DNA of 64,000 bases from Flavobacterium lacustre (GCF_027474525.2 NZ_CP114882.2:2852001-2916000); one strand, 5' to 3'; positions 35,428 to 45,265 are shown, numbered from the stretch's first letter. The notes: a model not told the origin generated them from the sequence alone. Numbers and translations: made by a program.

Positions 35428-38400
35428 ATGAAATCTATTCCTCCCAAAAAAATCGCCTCAATTCTTACAGAAACTACTGAAAATGAATTAGTTTATAATT
35501 CAAAACCAGAAGATATACTTCAAAAAAACGAAAATGAACCTTCAAATTCGTTTACTATTGTTGCTATTGGCGCATCGGCAGGCGGTCTTGAGGCGATAAC
35601 CCAATTGTTACAAAATCTCTCTCCAACAACCGGTATGGCCTTTATTTATGTACAACATTTAAGTCCGGATCACAAAAGTATGCTCTCTTCGATTTTGTCA
35701 AAAACAACCAAGATGAAAGTTCAGGACATTGATCAAATGGAAAAAATGCTACCTAACAACGTATATGTGATTCCTTATAACAAAGGAATAGAGGTTACGG
35801 ATGGTCACATCAAATTAATTCCTCGTTCTAGTGGAGGTGCTGCTATTTCAATAGATACACTCTTTTCATCTTTGGCGGAAACGCACAAAGAAAACGTTAT
35901 TGGAATTATATTATCAGGAAGTGCACAAGATGGAACTATTGGTTTAAAAGACATAAAATTGGCTGGCGGAATGACTTTTGCACAAGATGATTCTGCAAAA
36001 TTTACGAGTATGCCAAATTCAGCTATTGCTAATGGTGCTGTCGATTTTGTTTTATCGCCTAAAGAAATTGGAATCGAATTAACTCAAATGAGTCAAAATC
36101 CTTCGGCACCCCGGAAAATAGCTAAGAAAGTATTTGATTTTGATTTTGATAACGCAAATCCCGATTTAAAAAAAATTGTTCATTATTTGCATCAAACAAA
36201 AAATGTTGATTTTAGTCATTATAAAATGAATACCATAAAGCGCAGAATTCTGCGCAGAATGCTGATTAATAAAATAAAAACATTAGCTAAATATAATGAA
36301 CTATTGGTTATTAATAAATCCGAAGTTGACCTGCTCTATCAAGATTTATTGATTAATGTCACTTCGTTTTTCAGAGATACGGATGCTTTTTTACTTTTAA
36401 AAAGTAAAATACTACCCAAATTACTGCAAGCTAAAAAAACAGGAGAAACGTTTCGGATTTGGGTAGCTGCTTGTGCAACCGGTGAAGAAGTTTATTCGAT
36501 TGCCATGCTTTTATTAGAAATTAAAGAAGAAACCAACTTATACATTCCTTTTCAGATTTTCGCTTCCGATTTGAGTACAGAAGCGATTGCTGTTGCACGG
36601 CTTGGCGAATATACTTTACAGCAAGTTTCCGGCATTTCTCCTGAGCGATTGCAACGGTTTTTTACAAAATCAAAACATAAATACCGCATTATAAAAGCGC
36701 TTCGAGACGTTTGTGTTTTTGCACATCATAATATTTTAAGCGATCCTCCATTTTCCAGAATGGATTTTATCAGTTGTAGAAATGTACTCATTTATCTAGA
36801 TATTAGCGCACAGAAAAAAATTATGTCCACTTTTCATTATGCTCTAAATGATGGTGGCTGCTTGATGCTTGGCAAATCTGAAACTATTGGTACGCTGGGA
36901 CAACTTTTTACAACAATTGATAAAAAGTATAAATTTTATTCCCGAAAAAAAAATACAACACTTAGGTCTATCCCAAATCTAACCTCACGCAATTCCTATT
37001 TAACCATGCCCGAAAAAAACCCAATTCCTAACGTTCCTTTCAAGAAAATGCAACTTTCCCCCAACGGTAATCTAGGGAACGCTTTTGATGCCGTTTTACT
37101 TGAGAATCATGTCCCCGCAAGCGTAATCATTAATTATGATTTAGATATCCTCCAATTTAGAGGTTCCACAGCCTTGTATTTGCAGCATTCGCCTGGAAAA
37201 GCCAGTTTTAATATTTTAAAAATGGTGCATCTTGAAATTACTTTTGAACTGCGCAACGCCATTCATCATGCTATAAAAACGAAACAGATTGTACGTAAAA
37301 TGGGGATTGAAATGAATCGTGATGAAGCAGATAATTCATTTCAAATTGTAAATATTGAAGTAATTCCACTCAAATTAGAGGGTGAAGAGCCATTATTGAT
37401 AGTAATTTTTACAGGACAGCAACAAATTGAATCGGAGCATGATCCTAAAAAGGCAAGACAAAAAAATTCAATTGCTAAAGATAAACGGATCAAAAAACTG
37501 GAAGAAGAATTGGCATGCGCCCGAGCTGATATGGGTTCTATAACTCACGATCAGGAAGCTGCCAACGAGGAATTACAAAGTGCTAATGAAGAAATTGTTT
37601 CGAGTAATGAAGAATTACAGAGTTTAAATGAAGAACTGGAAACATCCAAAGAAGAAATTGAATCTACTAATGAAGAACTCACCACAAGCAATCAGGAATT
37701 GCATGTGCGCATTCAACAAGTAGAAGAATTAAATAATTATAATGAAGCCATATTATCTACTGTTCATGAACCGGTATTGGTATTAGACAAAGACATTAAA
37801 ATTAAATCAGCCAATAAATCTTTCTATAAAACATTTCAAGTAACCGAAGAAGAAAGCATTGGAAAATCATTATATAAATTAGGCAATAATCAATGGAATA
37901 TCCAAGGATTAAGGGAATTATTAGAGGAAATTGTTCCAAAAAATATTCGCTTTCATGATTTTGAAGTAATACATACTTTTCCTGTAATTGGCGCAAAAAT
38001 AATGCTGCTTAACGCCCATAGAATAGTACAGCAAAGCGCTAATGAAGAGTTGATTGTGCTTACAATCGTTGACATCACAGATGTGAGACGATTAGCAATC
38101 GAACTACAAGTAAAAGAAAAAAAGGCATTAGAAAAACAATTGGAGATTGAGAAAAAAGCACTCAAACTTATAGAAGACAGTAACAAGCGTTACAATATGA
38201 TGTTGATGCAATCACCATTTGCTTTTGCAATATTAAAAGGCCGTAAAATGGAGATCGCCTTAGCCAATGACAGTATCAAAGAAATTTGGGGGAAAGGAAG
38301 CGCTATTGAAGGAAAAGGATTAATAGAGATTTTGCCCGAACTTAAAGAAACCTTAATTCCTAAATTACTGGATGATGTTTACTCAACAGGCATTCCATAT

Positions 38401-39741
38401 CAAGGTTATGAACTGATGATTCCTTTGCTACGCAATGGAAAATTTGAAGATGTCTATTTTAATTTTGTGTATCAGCCTTATCTTGAAGCCGATGAAACTA
38501 TATCAGGAATTACTATAATTGCTTATGAAGTAACGGCTCATAAAATTGTAAAAAATGAATTAATCGAAGCTAGACGAATAGCTGAACAAAAAACTAAAAT
38601 TGCCGAAGATGCGCTAAAATTTAAGCAACAATTTTTGTCAAATATGAGTCACGAAATCCGTACTCCTATGAATGCAATTGTCGGATTTACAAATGTGATT
38701 TTAAAAACCGATTTAAATCAACAACAAAAAGACTACATCGATGCCATAAAAACTTCTGGTGAAGCTTTAATTGTTCTAATAAATGACATTCTTGATTTAG
38801 CCAAAGTGGATGCCGGTAAAATGTCTTTTGACAAAAATCCGTTTTGTTTGCAGGAATCTATATCAGAAATATACCAGTTATTTGAAAACAAATGCCAAGA
38901 GAAAAATCTAGAATTAATCAAACATTATGATGAAACAATTCCTCAAATTTTATTGGGAGATGCTATCCGTTTGCGACAAATAATTCTAAATTTAATAAGC
39001 AATGCCATAAAATTTACATCACAAGGAAAAGTGATCATGAGCATTTACATTACAGCCCAAGACGCGAAGAAAGCAACCATCGAGTTTACTATTACTGATA
39101 CCGGTATTGGAATCGCTGAAAATAAATTGAGTCAAATTTTTTATAATTTCGAGCAAGCCTCTGATGAAATTTCCAAATTATACGGAGGAACCGGTTTAGG
39201 ACTTTCAATAGTAAAACAACTTGTAGAACTGCAGGGAGGAACACTTATTGTAAAAAGTAAAGTAGGCGAAGGATCAACTTTTGGTTTCACCATGCCTTTT
39301 TTGAAAACAAAAGCAACACTGTCAGAAGAAACCACTACCGTTATAGCATCCGAAAATAAAAGACAAAATATAAAAGTATTGGTCGCTGAAGACATGTCGC
39401 TCAATCAAATTCTGATAAAAATAATATTACTAGACTTTGGATTTGAATGTGATATTGCGGATAATGGTAAAATTGTCATAGAAAAACTTCAGGAAAAAAA
39501 TTATGATATTATTCTAATGGATTTACAAATGCCAGAAATGAACGGTTTTGAGACTACAGATTACATTCGAAACACCTTACATTCTGAAATTCCAATTATA
39601 GCTCTTACCGCAGATGTTACTTCACTTGATGTTGAAAAATCTAAAAAAGTAGGTATGAATGATTACATCTCTAAGCCCATTGACGAAAAGCTTTTGTATA
39701 ACAAAATTATCATGCACATTACGAAAAATTCACAACACTAA
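35428..39741 (+). CDS. CheB-CheR-PAS hybrid histidine kinase with receiver domain
   Basis: About 1437 residues from the ATG at 35428 (a GTG two codons earlier is also possible). Domains in order: CheB methylesterase, about 45-230 (GASAGGLEA, VQHLSPDHKS, LSGSAQDGT); CheR methyltransferase, about 245-510 (RRMLINKI, WVAACATGEEVYSIAMLLLE, FSRMDFISCRNVLIYL); a long coiled coil, about 690-770 (ANEELQSANEEIVSSNEELQ); two PAS-like domains, about 775-1040; HisKA with FLSNMSHEIRTPMNAIVGF (about 1070); HATPase (ILNLISNAIKF, DTGIGI, GGTGLGLSIVKQL); receiver with IILMDLQMPEMNGF (about 1365). It has no membrane helix and is cytoplasmic. There are no chemoreceptors or flagellar genes nearby, so the methylation domains probably serve a different signalling pathway. 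Confidence 0.93.
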   Translation: MKSIPPKKIASILTETTENELVYNSKPEDILQKNENEPSNSFTIVAIGASAGGLEAITQLLQNLSPTTGMAFIYVQHLSPDHKSMLSSILSKTTKMKVQDIDQMEKMLPNNVYVIPYNKGIEVTDGHIKLIPRSSGGAAISIDTLFSSLAETHKENVIGIILSGSAQDGTIGLKDIKLAGGMTFAQDDSAKFTSMPNSAIANGAVDFVLSPKEIGIELTQMSQNPSAPRKIAKKVFDFDFDNANPDLKKIVHYLHQTKNVDFSHYKMNTIKRRILRRMLINKIKTLAKYNELLVINKSEVDLLYQDLLINVTSFFRDTDAFLLLKSKILPKLLQAKKTGETFRIWVAACATGEEVYSIAMLLLEIKEETNLYIPFQIFASDLSTEAIAVARLGEYTLQQVSGISPERLQRFFTKSKHKYRIIKALRDVCVFAHHNILSDPPFSRMDFISCRNVLIYLDISAQKKIMSTFHYALNDGGCLMLGKSETIGTLGQLFTTIDKKYKFYSRKKNTTLRSIPNLTSRNSYLTMPEKNPIPNVPFKKMQLSPNGNLGNAFDAVLLENHVPASVIINYDLDILQFRGSTALYLQHSPGKASFNILKMVHLEITFELRNAIHHAIKTKQIVRKMGIEMNRDEADNSFQIVNIEVIPLKLEGEEPLLIVIFTGQQQIESEHDPKKARQKNSIAKDKRIKKLEEELACARADMGSITHDQEAANEELQSANEEIVSSNEELQSLNEELETSKEEIESTNEELTTSNQELHVRIQQVEELNNYNEAILSTVHEPVLVLDKDIKIKSANKSFYKTFQVTEEESIGKSLYKLGNNQWNIQGLRELLEEIVPKNIRFHDFEVIHTFPVIGAKIMLLNAHRIVQQSANEELIVLTIVDITDVRRLAIELQVKEKKALEKQLEIEKKALKLIEDSNKRYNMMLMQSPFAFAILKGRKMEIALANDSIKEIWGKGSAIEGKGLIEILPELKETLIPKLLDDVYSTGIPYQGYELMIPLLRNGKFEDVYFNFVYQPYLEADETISGITIIAYEVTAHKIVKNELIEARRIAEQKTKIAEDALKFKQQFLSNMSHEIRTPMNAIVGFTNVILKTDLNQQQKDYIDAIKTSGEALIVLINDILDLAKVDAGKMSFDKNPFCLQESISEIYQLFENKCQEKNLELIKHYDETIPQILLGDAIRLRQIILNLISNAIKFTSQGKVIMSIYITAQDAKKATIEFTITDTGIGIAENKLSQIFYNFEQASDEISKLYGGTGLGLSIVKQLVELQGGTLIVKSKVGEGSTFGFTMPFLKTKATLSEETTTVIASENKRQNIKVLVAEDMSLNQILIKIILLDFGFECDIADNGKIVIEKLQEKNYDIILMDLQMPEMNGFETTDYIRNTLHSEIPIIALTADVTSLDVEKSKKVGMNDYISKPIDEKLLYNKIIMHITKNSQH

Positions 39742-39894
39742 TAATAATTGATTCTATATTTAGAAACTTTTTTAAAAAATTTACTTATTTAAATAAAAAA
39801 CAAAATAACAGCTAGATAAATCAAAATATAAATTTTTGTAAAATGCTGTTTTAAAAAGAAGAGAACAACAAATTTAGTTTAAAATTTAAAATCT

Positions 39895-39957
39895 GTGAAT
39901 TATACAACTCTTTTCTTTAATGATATAAATTTTACGGTACAAAAGAAAGTACCTTGT
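39895..39957 (+). promoter_or_regulatory. Two-box stress promoter, site S0 (before the AraC-type gene)
   Basis: GTGAATTATACAACTC starts the site and the second box ends at 39929 (GATATAAA, the weakest of the set), again 35 bp from the first base. CCTTG stands at the -7 position after 23 nt. The leader to the TTG start at 40072 is about 110 nt. The rest of the 330-bp gap is AT-rich and non-coding. Confidence 0.55.
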
Positions 39958-40071
39958 AAAAATAATTCGTCGACACAAAACGGATTTACAGGACCTTACA
40001 ACCAAGTTTTTGTAACTAAATAAACCCCCAACAATAATGCTTTATCATAAAGCTAAAACAAAATTTAAAAT

Positions 40072-40638
40072 TTGAAACTATACATTAAATACATGGTCAG
40101 CAACCGTTGCAAAATGGCGGTAAAAGAAGAATTGAAACGATTAGGTCTTCACTTTATTCTAGTGGAATTAGGCGAAGTTGAAATCATGGAAAATATTACA
40201 ATGCATCAAAGAGAACAACTAAAAAAATCACTTTTAGAATCTGGACTGGAATTGATGGATGACCGAAAAGCCATGCTGATTGAAAAAATAAAAAATGTAA
40301 TTATCGAAATGGTCCATCATTCTGATGAGGTTATAAAAATTAATTTTTCGGACTATTTACATGAAAAATTAAATCATGATTACACTTATTTGTCAAATTT
40401 ATTTTCAGAAGTACAAGGAACAACAATCGAACAATTTATCATTTCCCATAAAACGGAACGCATTAAAGAATTAATCATTTATGGAGAATTAAATATAACC
40501 GAAATTGCTTGGAAAATGGGATACAGTAGTGTTGCCCACCTATCGAGTCAGTTCAAAAAAGTAACCGGCCTTACCCCTTCACATTTTAAACAATTAAAAA
40601 ATAAAAGGCGAAGTCCGATTGAAGAAATAGGAAATTAA
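40072..40638 (+). CDS. AraC-family transcriptional regulator with short N-terminal domain
   Basis: 188 residues from a TTG start; the ATG at 40093 would drop seven residues (KLYIKYM) that look conserved in the family. The N-terminal 65 residues (SNRCKMAVKEELKRLGLHFI, LVELGEVEIMENIT) are a small alpha/beta domain that I recognise from flavobacterial homologues. Residues about 75-180 are the AraC DNA-binding domain with two helix-turn-helices (YLHEKLNHDYTYLSNLFSEV and NITEIAWKMGYSSVAHLSSQ then FKKVTGLTPSHFKQL). It lies between two hybrid kinases and is preceded by site S0, so it may take part in a feedback loop and is a candidate regulator of the two-box promoters. Confidence 0.88.
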   Translation: MKLYIKYMVSNRCKMAVKEELKRLGLHFILVELGEVEIMENITMHQREQLKKSLLESGLELMDDRKAMLIEKIKNVIIEMVHHSDEVIKINFSDYLHEKLNHDYTYLSNLFSEVQGTTIEQFIISHKTERIKELIIYGELNITEIAWKMGYSSVAHLSSQFKKVTGLTPSHFKQLKNKRRSPIEEIGN

Positions 40639-40708
40639 TTGCAGCTGTTAAAGCAGGATATTGACATAATAACAGTATAGTCAATGTCAAAAAATACAAT
40701 ACCACTTT

Positions 40709-43700
40709 ATGAATAATACATTAGAAAAAAAAACTAATATCTTTTACTTTCTCTCTATCATTGCGTTAGCATCGATATTGGTGTTTTTTTATTACAACAA
40801 TGAAAAAATAAAATCAACAAACGTTTTTGTGGATCACAGCAATGAAGTCCGCATGATGAATGATGATGTTCTCATAGATATTCTAAACATCGAAACAGGT
40901 ACAAGAGGGTATGTAATAACTGGGAATGAACTATTTTTGGAACCTTATATAAAATCTGCCAATAAAATCCATGAAAACCTTGACCGCCTTGAGAAACTAT
41001 CCAGAAACAACCCCAGCCAACTGATTCGAATAAAGGTTTTAAAGGAATTTGTAGATAAACGATTGGTTTTTTCGAGTGCCACAATAAAAAATCAAAAGGA
41101 TGCCATATGGAATAACGCGGATAAAAAGTTTGCAATTGAAGAAGGAAAATATCTGACGGATACTATCCGAACTATTATAAACAATATCAATTCCGAGGAA
41201 CTACGATTATTGAAATATCAAAAAATTGAAAATGAAAAAATAAATCAGACTTCAAATATTTCGTTTGCTCTGCTTCTGTTTTTAATAATTATCATATTTA
41301 TATTGGTCATTTTTATTTTAAAAAATCATAAAAAGAGAAATCTTGAAGTTAAGGAATTTGTAGCGGAACAAAAATTACTATCAAAATATTCTTTAAGTTT
41401 AATTGAAGCAAGTCTAGACCCATTGGTAACAATCAATACCGAAGGAAAAATTACGGATATGAATGAAGCCACCGTTACAATAACGGGAATACAGCGGGAG
41501 AAATTAATTGGTTCTGATTTCTTTGATTATTTTACAGAGCCCCAAAAAGCACGTGAAGTGTATCAAAAAGTATTTGCCAAAGGCTCAGTTGCAGATTCTC
41601 CGCTTACACTTCGTCATAAAGAAGGCAAGCTGACCGATGTGCTATTTAACGGTTCTGTTTATAAAGATGATTTTGGAAATGTTTTGGGTGTTGTAATTGT
41701 TGCACGAGATATTGCGGAACAAAAATGGGCTTTAGATTTACAAAAAGCAAATAAAGAACTGGCTTTCCAGAATAATGAAAAGCAAAAAAGAGCAGATGAA
41801 TTAAGTATTGCTAACGAAGAACTGGCTTTTCAAAATGACGAAAAAGAAAAAAGAGCCAATGAATTAAGCATTGCCAATAAAGAATTGGCGTATCAAAATG
41901 ATGAAAAAGAAAATCGGGCAGCCGAATTAATTATTGCTAATGAGGAATTAGCCTATCAAAATATTGAAAAAGGAAATCGGGCAGCTGAATTAATTTTGGC
42001 CAACGAAGAAATGGCTTTTCAACATCAGGTCAAAGAAAAAAGAGCCGCTGAGTTAATTATTGCAAACGTAGAATTAGCATTTCAAAATGACGAAAAAGAA
42101 AAAAGAAAAATAGAAAATGAAGAATTAGAAGTACTTAGTAATTCATTGAAAATAGCCTCCGAATATTCTTTGAGTCTAATTGAAGCCAGCCGCGACCCTC
42201 TATTTACCATTAGTCCAAAAGGAAAAATTACAGATACAAATGAAGCTTCGGCCCGAGTAACAGGAGTAACTAAAAACCAACTTATAGGTTCTGATTTTTT
42301 TGACTATTTTACAGACTCTGTAAAGGCTCGTGAAGGATATACAGAAGTTTTTTCAAAAGGATTTGTAGTCGATTATCCCCTGACGATAATGGATGAAAAA
42401 TTTACAGAAGTACTATTTAATGGTTCTGTTTATAAAGACGAACAAGGAAATGTTTTGGGTGCCGTTATGGTTGCCCGTGACATTACAGAACAAAAAAGAA
42501 TTGAACGTGAATTTATAGAAGCTAAAGTATTTGCAGAATTAGCAACAACAATTGCTGAGGAAGAAAAAAATAAAGCGCAAAATGCTACAATAATTGCCGA
42601 AGAAGCGGTTAAATCCAAGCAACAATTTTTATCCAATATGAGTCACGAAATCAGGACACCGATGAATGCTATTATCGGTTTTACTAAAGTGGTCTTGAAA
42701 ACAGATTTAACGGTTAAGCAAAAAGAATATTTAAATGCTATAAAAATAAGTGGTGACGCGCTAATTGTTCTTATAAATGACATTTTGGACTTAGCAAAAG
42801 TTGATGCCGGTAAAATGCAATTTGAACAAATACCATTCAAATTAAAATCATCAATTGCGGCAATGTTACATCTTTTTGAATCTAAAATACAAGAGAAAAA
42901 TTTAAAATTGATTCGGGAATTTGATCCTGCCATTCCAGAAGTTTTAGTGGGCGATCCCGTTCGTTTACATCAAATTATATTAAATCTAATCAGTAATGCG
43001 GTAAAGTTTACTTCGAAAGGAAAAATCACAGTAATTGTAAAACTAATCGAGGAAGATGACGTAAAAGTAATTCTTGAATTTGCAATCTCTGATACCGGAA
43101 TTGGTATTTCGCAATCGAAAATAGAAACAGTGTTCGAAAATTTTCAACAAGCAACCAGTGGAACGTCACGATTATACGGAGGAACTGGTCTGGGTCTTGC
43201 CATTGTCAAACAGTTAGTTGAACCACAAGGCGGAAGCATCAAAGTAGAAAGTATTGTTAACGAAGGTTCTACATTTAGTTTCAGACTCCCGTTTTTGAAA
43301 ACAAAAGCTGCTGCACAAACCGAATTAGAAATATTAGAATTAGATAATGAAATAAAAGATTTAAAAGTCTTAGTCGTTGAAGATATGGCTTTGAATCAGT
43401 TACTGATGAAGACGGTATTAGATGATTTTGGATTTGAACGTGATATTGCCGAAAACGGAAAAATAGCTATCGAAAAACTCAAAAACAATACCTACGATAT
43501 CATCTTAATGGATTTACAAATGCCTGAAATGAATGGGTTTGATGCCACAGAATACATTAGGAAGACCATGAAATTAACCATACCTATCATCGCTTTAACG
43601 GCAGATGTTACCACAGTGGATTTAGAAAAATGCAAAGCTGTAGGAATGAATGATTACCTTGCTAAACCTATCGACGAGCGAATATTGTATAGTAAAATTG

Positions 43701-44134
43701 TTAGTTTAATTAAAAAAAATAGTATCATGAGCGAAGATAATATTGAAAAAACAGTTTCTGAAACACCTAAAATTAAATACATTAACTTACTTTACTTAAA
43801 CCAAAGAACCAAATCAAATCCGGTATTAATGATGGAAATGATTTCTATTTATTTGCAACAAACTCCACCATTAATCAGTTCGATGAAGCAAAGTTATCTT
43901 GATAAAGATTGGAAATCGCTGCACTCTGCAGTACACAAAATGATTCCTTCTTTTTCAATTATGGGCATCAGTACCGATTTTGAAAACATGGCCAAAAAAG
44001 TACAGGAATTTGCAAATACGCAACAGGAAGAAGAAGATATAAATGAAATGGTTATACAACTCGAAAAGGTTTTGAACCAATCGTGCAGTGAACTAGAAGA
44101 AGAACTTAATAGAATTAAAAATATAAAATCATGA
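40709..44134 (+). CDS. CHASE3-PAS hybrid histidine kinase with receiver and HPt domains
   Basis: 1141 residues. A first membrane helix (FYFLSIIALASILVFFYY, about 12-30) and second helix (ALLLFLIIIIFILVIFIL, about 185-207) flank a periplasmic CHASE3 domain (LIDILNIETGTRGYVITGNE). Then follow PAS 1 (about 225-345), a coiled coil of 21-residue repeats (about 350-475), PAS 2 (about 480-600), HisKA with SNMSHEIRTPMNAIIGF (about 640), HATPase (ILNLISNAVKF, DTGIGI, GGTGLGLAIVKQL), receiver with IILMDLQMPEMNGFDATEYI (about 935) and an HPt domain (SLHSAVHKMIPSF, about 1070). The stop overlaps the next start by 4 bp, so the stand-alone receiver at 44131 is the natural final acceptor of this phosphorelay. 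Confidence 0.94.
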   Translation: MNNTLEKKTNIFYFLSIIALASILVFFYYNNEKIKSTNVFVDHSNEVRMMNDDVLIDILNIETGTRGYVITGNELFLEPYIKSANKIHENLDRLEKLSRNNPSQLIRIKVLKEFVDKRLVFSSATIKNQKDAIWNNADKKFAIEEGKYLTDTIRTIINNINSEELRLLKYQKIENEKINQTSNISFALLLFLIIIIFILVIFILKNHKKRNLEVKEFVAEQKLLSKYSLSLIEASLDPLVTINTEGKITDMNEATVTITGIQREKLIGSDFFDYFTEPQKAREVYQKVFAKGSVADSPLTLRHKEGKLTDVLFNGSVYKDDFGNVLGVVIVARDIAEQKWALDLQKANKELAFQNNEKQKRADELSIANEELAFQNDEKEKRANELSIANKELAYQNDEKENRAAELIIANEELAYQNIEKGNRAAELILANEEMAFQHQVKEKRAAELIIANVELAFQNDEKEKRKIENEELEVLSNSLKIASEYSLSLIEASRDPLFTISPKGKITDTNEASARVTGVTKNQLIGSDFFDYFTDSVKAREGYTEVFSKGFVVDYPLTIMDEKFTEVLFNGSVYKDEQGNVLGAVMVARDITEQKRIEREFIEAKVFAELATTIAEEEKNKAQNATIIAEEAVKSKQQFLSNMSHEIRTPMNAIIGFTKVVLKTDLTVKQKEYLNAIKISGDALIVLINDILDLAKVDAGKMQFEQIPFKLKSSIAAMLHLFESKIQEKNLKLIREFDPAIPEVLVGDPVRLHQIILNLISNAVKFTSKGKITVIVKLIEEDDVKVILEFAISDTGIGISQSKIETVFENFQQATSGTSRLYGGTGLGLAIVKQLVEPQGGSIKVESIVNEGSTFSFRLPFLKTKAAAQTELEILELDNEIKDLKVLVVEDMALNQLLMKTVLDDFGFERDIAENGKIAIEKLKNNTYDIILMDLQMPEMNGFDATEYIRKTMKLTIPIIALTADVTTVDLEKCKAVGMNDYLAKPIDERILYSKIVSLIKKNSIMSEDNIEKTVSETPKIKYINLLYLNQRTKSNPVLMMEMISIYLQQTPPLISSMKQSYLDKDWKSLHSAVHKMIPSFSIMGISTDFENMAKKVQEFANTQQEEEDINEMVIQLEKVLNQSCSELEEELNRIKNIKS
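41756..42133 (+). repeat. In-frame 63-bp tandem repeats (five full units and a partial sixth)
   Basis: Units start at 41756, 41819, 41882, 41945 and 42008. Each encodes 21 residues of the type ELAFQNDEKEKRANELSIANK, which equals three heptads, so copy number can change without breaking coiled-coil phase. The same unit forms the repeats at 56938-57315. The array links the two PAS domains of the kinase. Confidence 0.9.
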
Positions 44135-44565
44135 AAAACGATAATAAAATAAAACTTTTCTTAGTAGACGATGATGCCGTTTTCTTAAAATCATTAGAAA
44201 TTGAATTCATCCAACATACTGATTTTATAGTAGAAACCTATTCGACTGGAGAACTTTGCATTGCTAATTTATCTAAAAAACCAGATGTAATCATTTTAGA
44301 TTACCATCTCGACGGAATAGATCCCACTGCAATGAACGGCATTGAGACTTTAGATAAAATAAAAGAATACAATCCAGATATTCCGGTTGTGATGCTCTCT
44401 TCGCAAGATAAAATAGATGTAGCCATTAGTTGTATGCATCACAAAGCATTTGATTATGTGGTAAAAAGTGAAACAGCCTTTTTGAGATTACAAAAAAATA
44501 TTACCGCCTTTTTTCACTTCGAAAGAATCGAAAAAGAATTGAATTGGTACATGGCCAGAATGTAA
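44131..44565 (+). CDS. Stand-alone receiver-domain response regulator
   Basis: 144 residues. The receiver has the acidic pair DDDAV (about residues 11-14), the phosphoacceptor Asp in DVIILDYHLDGID (about 54), the Ser/Thr in VVMLSSQDK and the Lys in FDYVVKSE (about 112). There is no DNA-binding or output domain. Its start overlaps the kinase gene by four bases, so the two are translationally coupled. It probably receives phosphate from the HPt domain and acts through protein contacts. A terminator follows directly. Confidence 0.92.
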   Translation: MKNDNKIKLFLVDDDAVFLKSLEIEFIQHTDFIVETYSTGELCIANLSKKPDVIILDYHLDGIDPTAMNGIETLDKIKEYNPDIPVVMLSSQDKIDVAISCMHHKAFDYVVKSETAFLRLQKNITAFFHFERIEKELNWYMARM

Positions 44566-44615
44566 TTACGCTTCAAACTTTTGCTTTTTTTGAAAAAAAG
44601 AAAAACAAATACGCT

Positions 44616-44647
44616 AAAAAACGGAAAGGAAAACTTTCCGTTTTTTT
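44616..44647 (+). terminator. Intrinsic terminator of the kinase-receiver operon
   Basis: ACGGAAAG and CTTTCCGT form the stem around a short A-rich loop, with A-run before and seven T after. It separates the signalling operon from the promoters S1 and S2. Confidence 0.85.
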
Positions 44648-44715
44648 ATGTCAAAATTTTTAAAAAAATTAAGCGCTAAAAAACAGGTTAAAAAAAACTA
44701 TAAAAACCTCAATAT

Positions 44716-44779
44716 GTTAATGTTATAAGTTAAAAAGATAATTATGTAACCTATTTTTCTTGATATAATAAGAACTTTG
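44716..44779 (+). promoter_or_regulatory. Two-box stress promoter, site S1
   Basis: GTTAATGTTATAAGTT at the start, AATTATGTAAC ending at 44750 (35 bp), 24 nt spacer, CTTTG at 44775-44779. The predicted transcript would start near 44786 and run through S2 into the acidic-protein gene. No coding frame lies between S1 and S2. Confidence 0.65.
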
Positions 44780-44829
44780 TATAGTGCTAAAAGTACATTC
44801 ATTTATTAAACTATTTGAGCCGACAATCT

Positions 44830-44893
44830 GTGAATAATATAATTATTTACAAAAATTTCATAACACTTTACAAGCTGTTTAATAGCAACTTAG
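44830..44893 (+). promoter_or_regulatory. Two-box stress promoter, site S2 (before the acidic-protein gene)
   Basis: GTGAATAATATAATTA at the start, AATTTCATAAC ending at 44864, 24 nt spacer, CTTAG (one change from CTTTG) at 44889-44893. It lies 22 bp before the ATG at 44915, so its leader is very short. Confidence 0.6.
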
Positions 44894-44914
44894 CAATCTA
44901 AAACAATGTATCTC

Positions 44915-45265
44915 ATGGAAAATAAAAACAACAATCCGAAATTAAATATCGAAAAAGAAGCGCAATCTGATTTTCCCGGATATCCGCATTATCCTCCAAG
45001 TGAAGATATTTATGTAAATGATTTTGAAGAAGAAGATATCGACTTAGAAGATACTTCTGAAAAGAAAACACCAATTGAAATTGACAATCGAAACCCATTA
45101 AACGAAAAAGATTTTGAAGATGATGTTTCGGGAAACGACCTAGATATTCCGGGTTCTGAACTAGATGATGAACAGGAAAATATTGGTAGTGAAGATGAAG
45201 AAAATAACGGATACAGTATTGGAGGCGATAATCACAATAACTTGGAAGAAGATATTCAGGAGTAA
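44915..45265 (+). CDS. Small highly acidic, probably disordered protein
   Basis: 116 residues from the ATG at 44915; an ATG three codons upstream is less likely because of the S2 promoter spacing. The sequence is rich in Asp, Glu, Asn and Pro (NDFEEEDIDLEDTSEKK, SELDDEQENIGSEDEENNGY) with no hydrophobic core, so it is likely disordered. No family is recognised. It sits behind two tandem stress-type promoters and is followed by two more very small genes, which may share its transcript. Confidence 0.7.
   Translation: MENKNNNPKLNIEKEAQSDFPGYPHYPPSEDIYVNDFEEEDIDLEDTSEKKTPIEIDNRNPLNEKDFEDDVSGNDLDIPGSELDDEQENIGSEDEENNGYSIGGDNHNNLEEDIQE

Noticed and set aside
39141..39404. Antisense frames within the large kinases, RND pump and MlaE genes
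   Set aside because: They are opposite-strand shadows of strongly coding genes, without promoters or recognisable domains.
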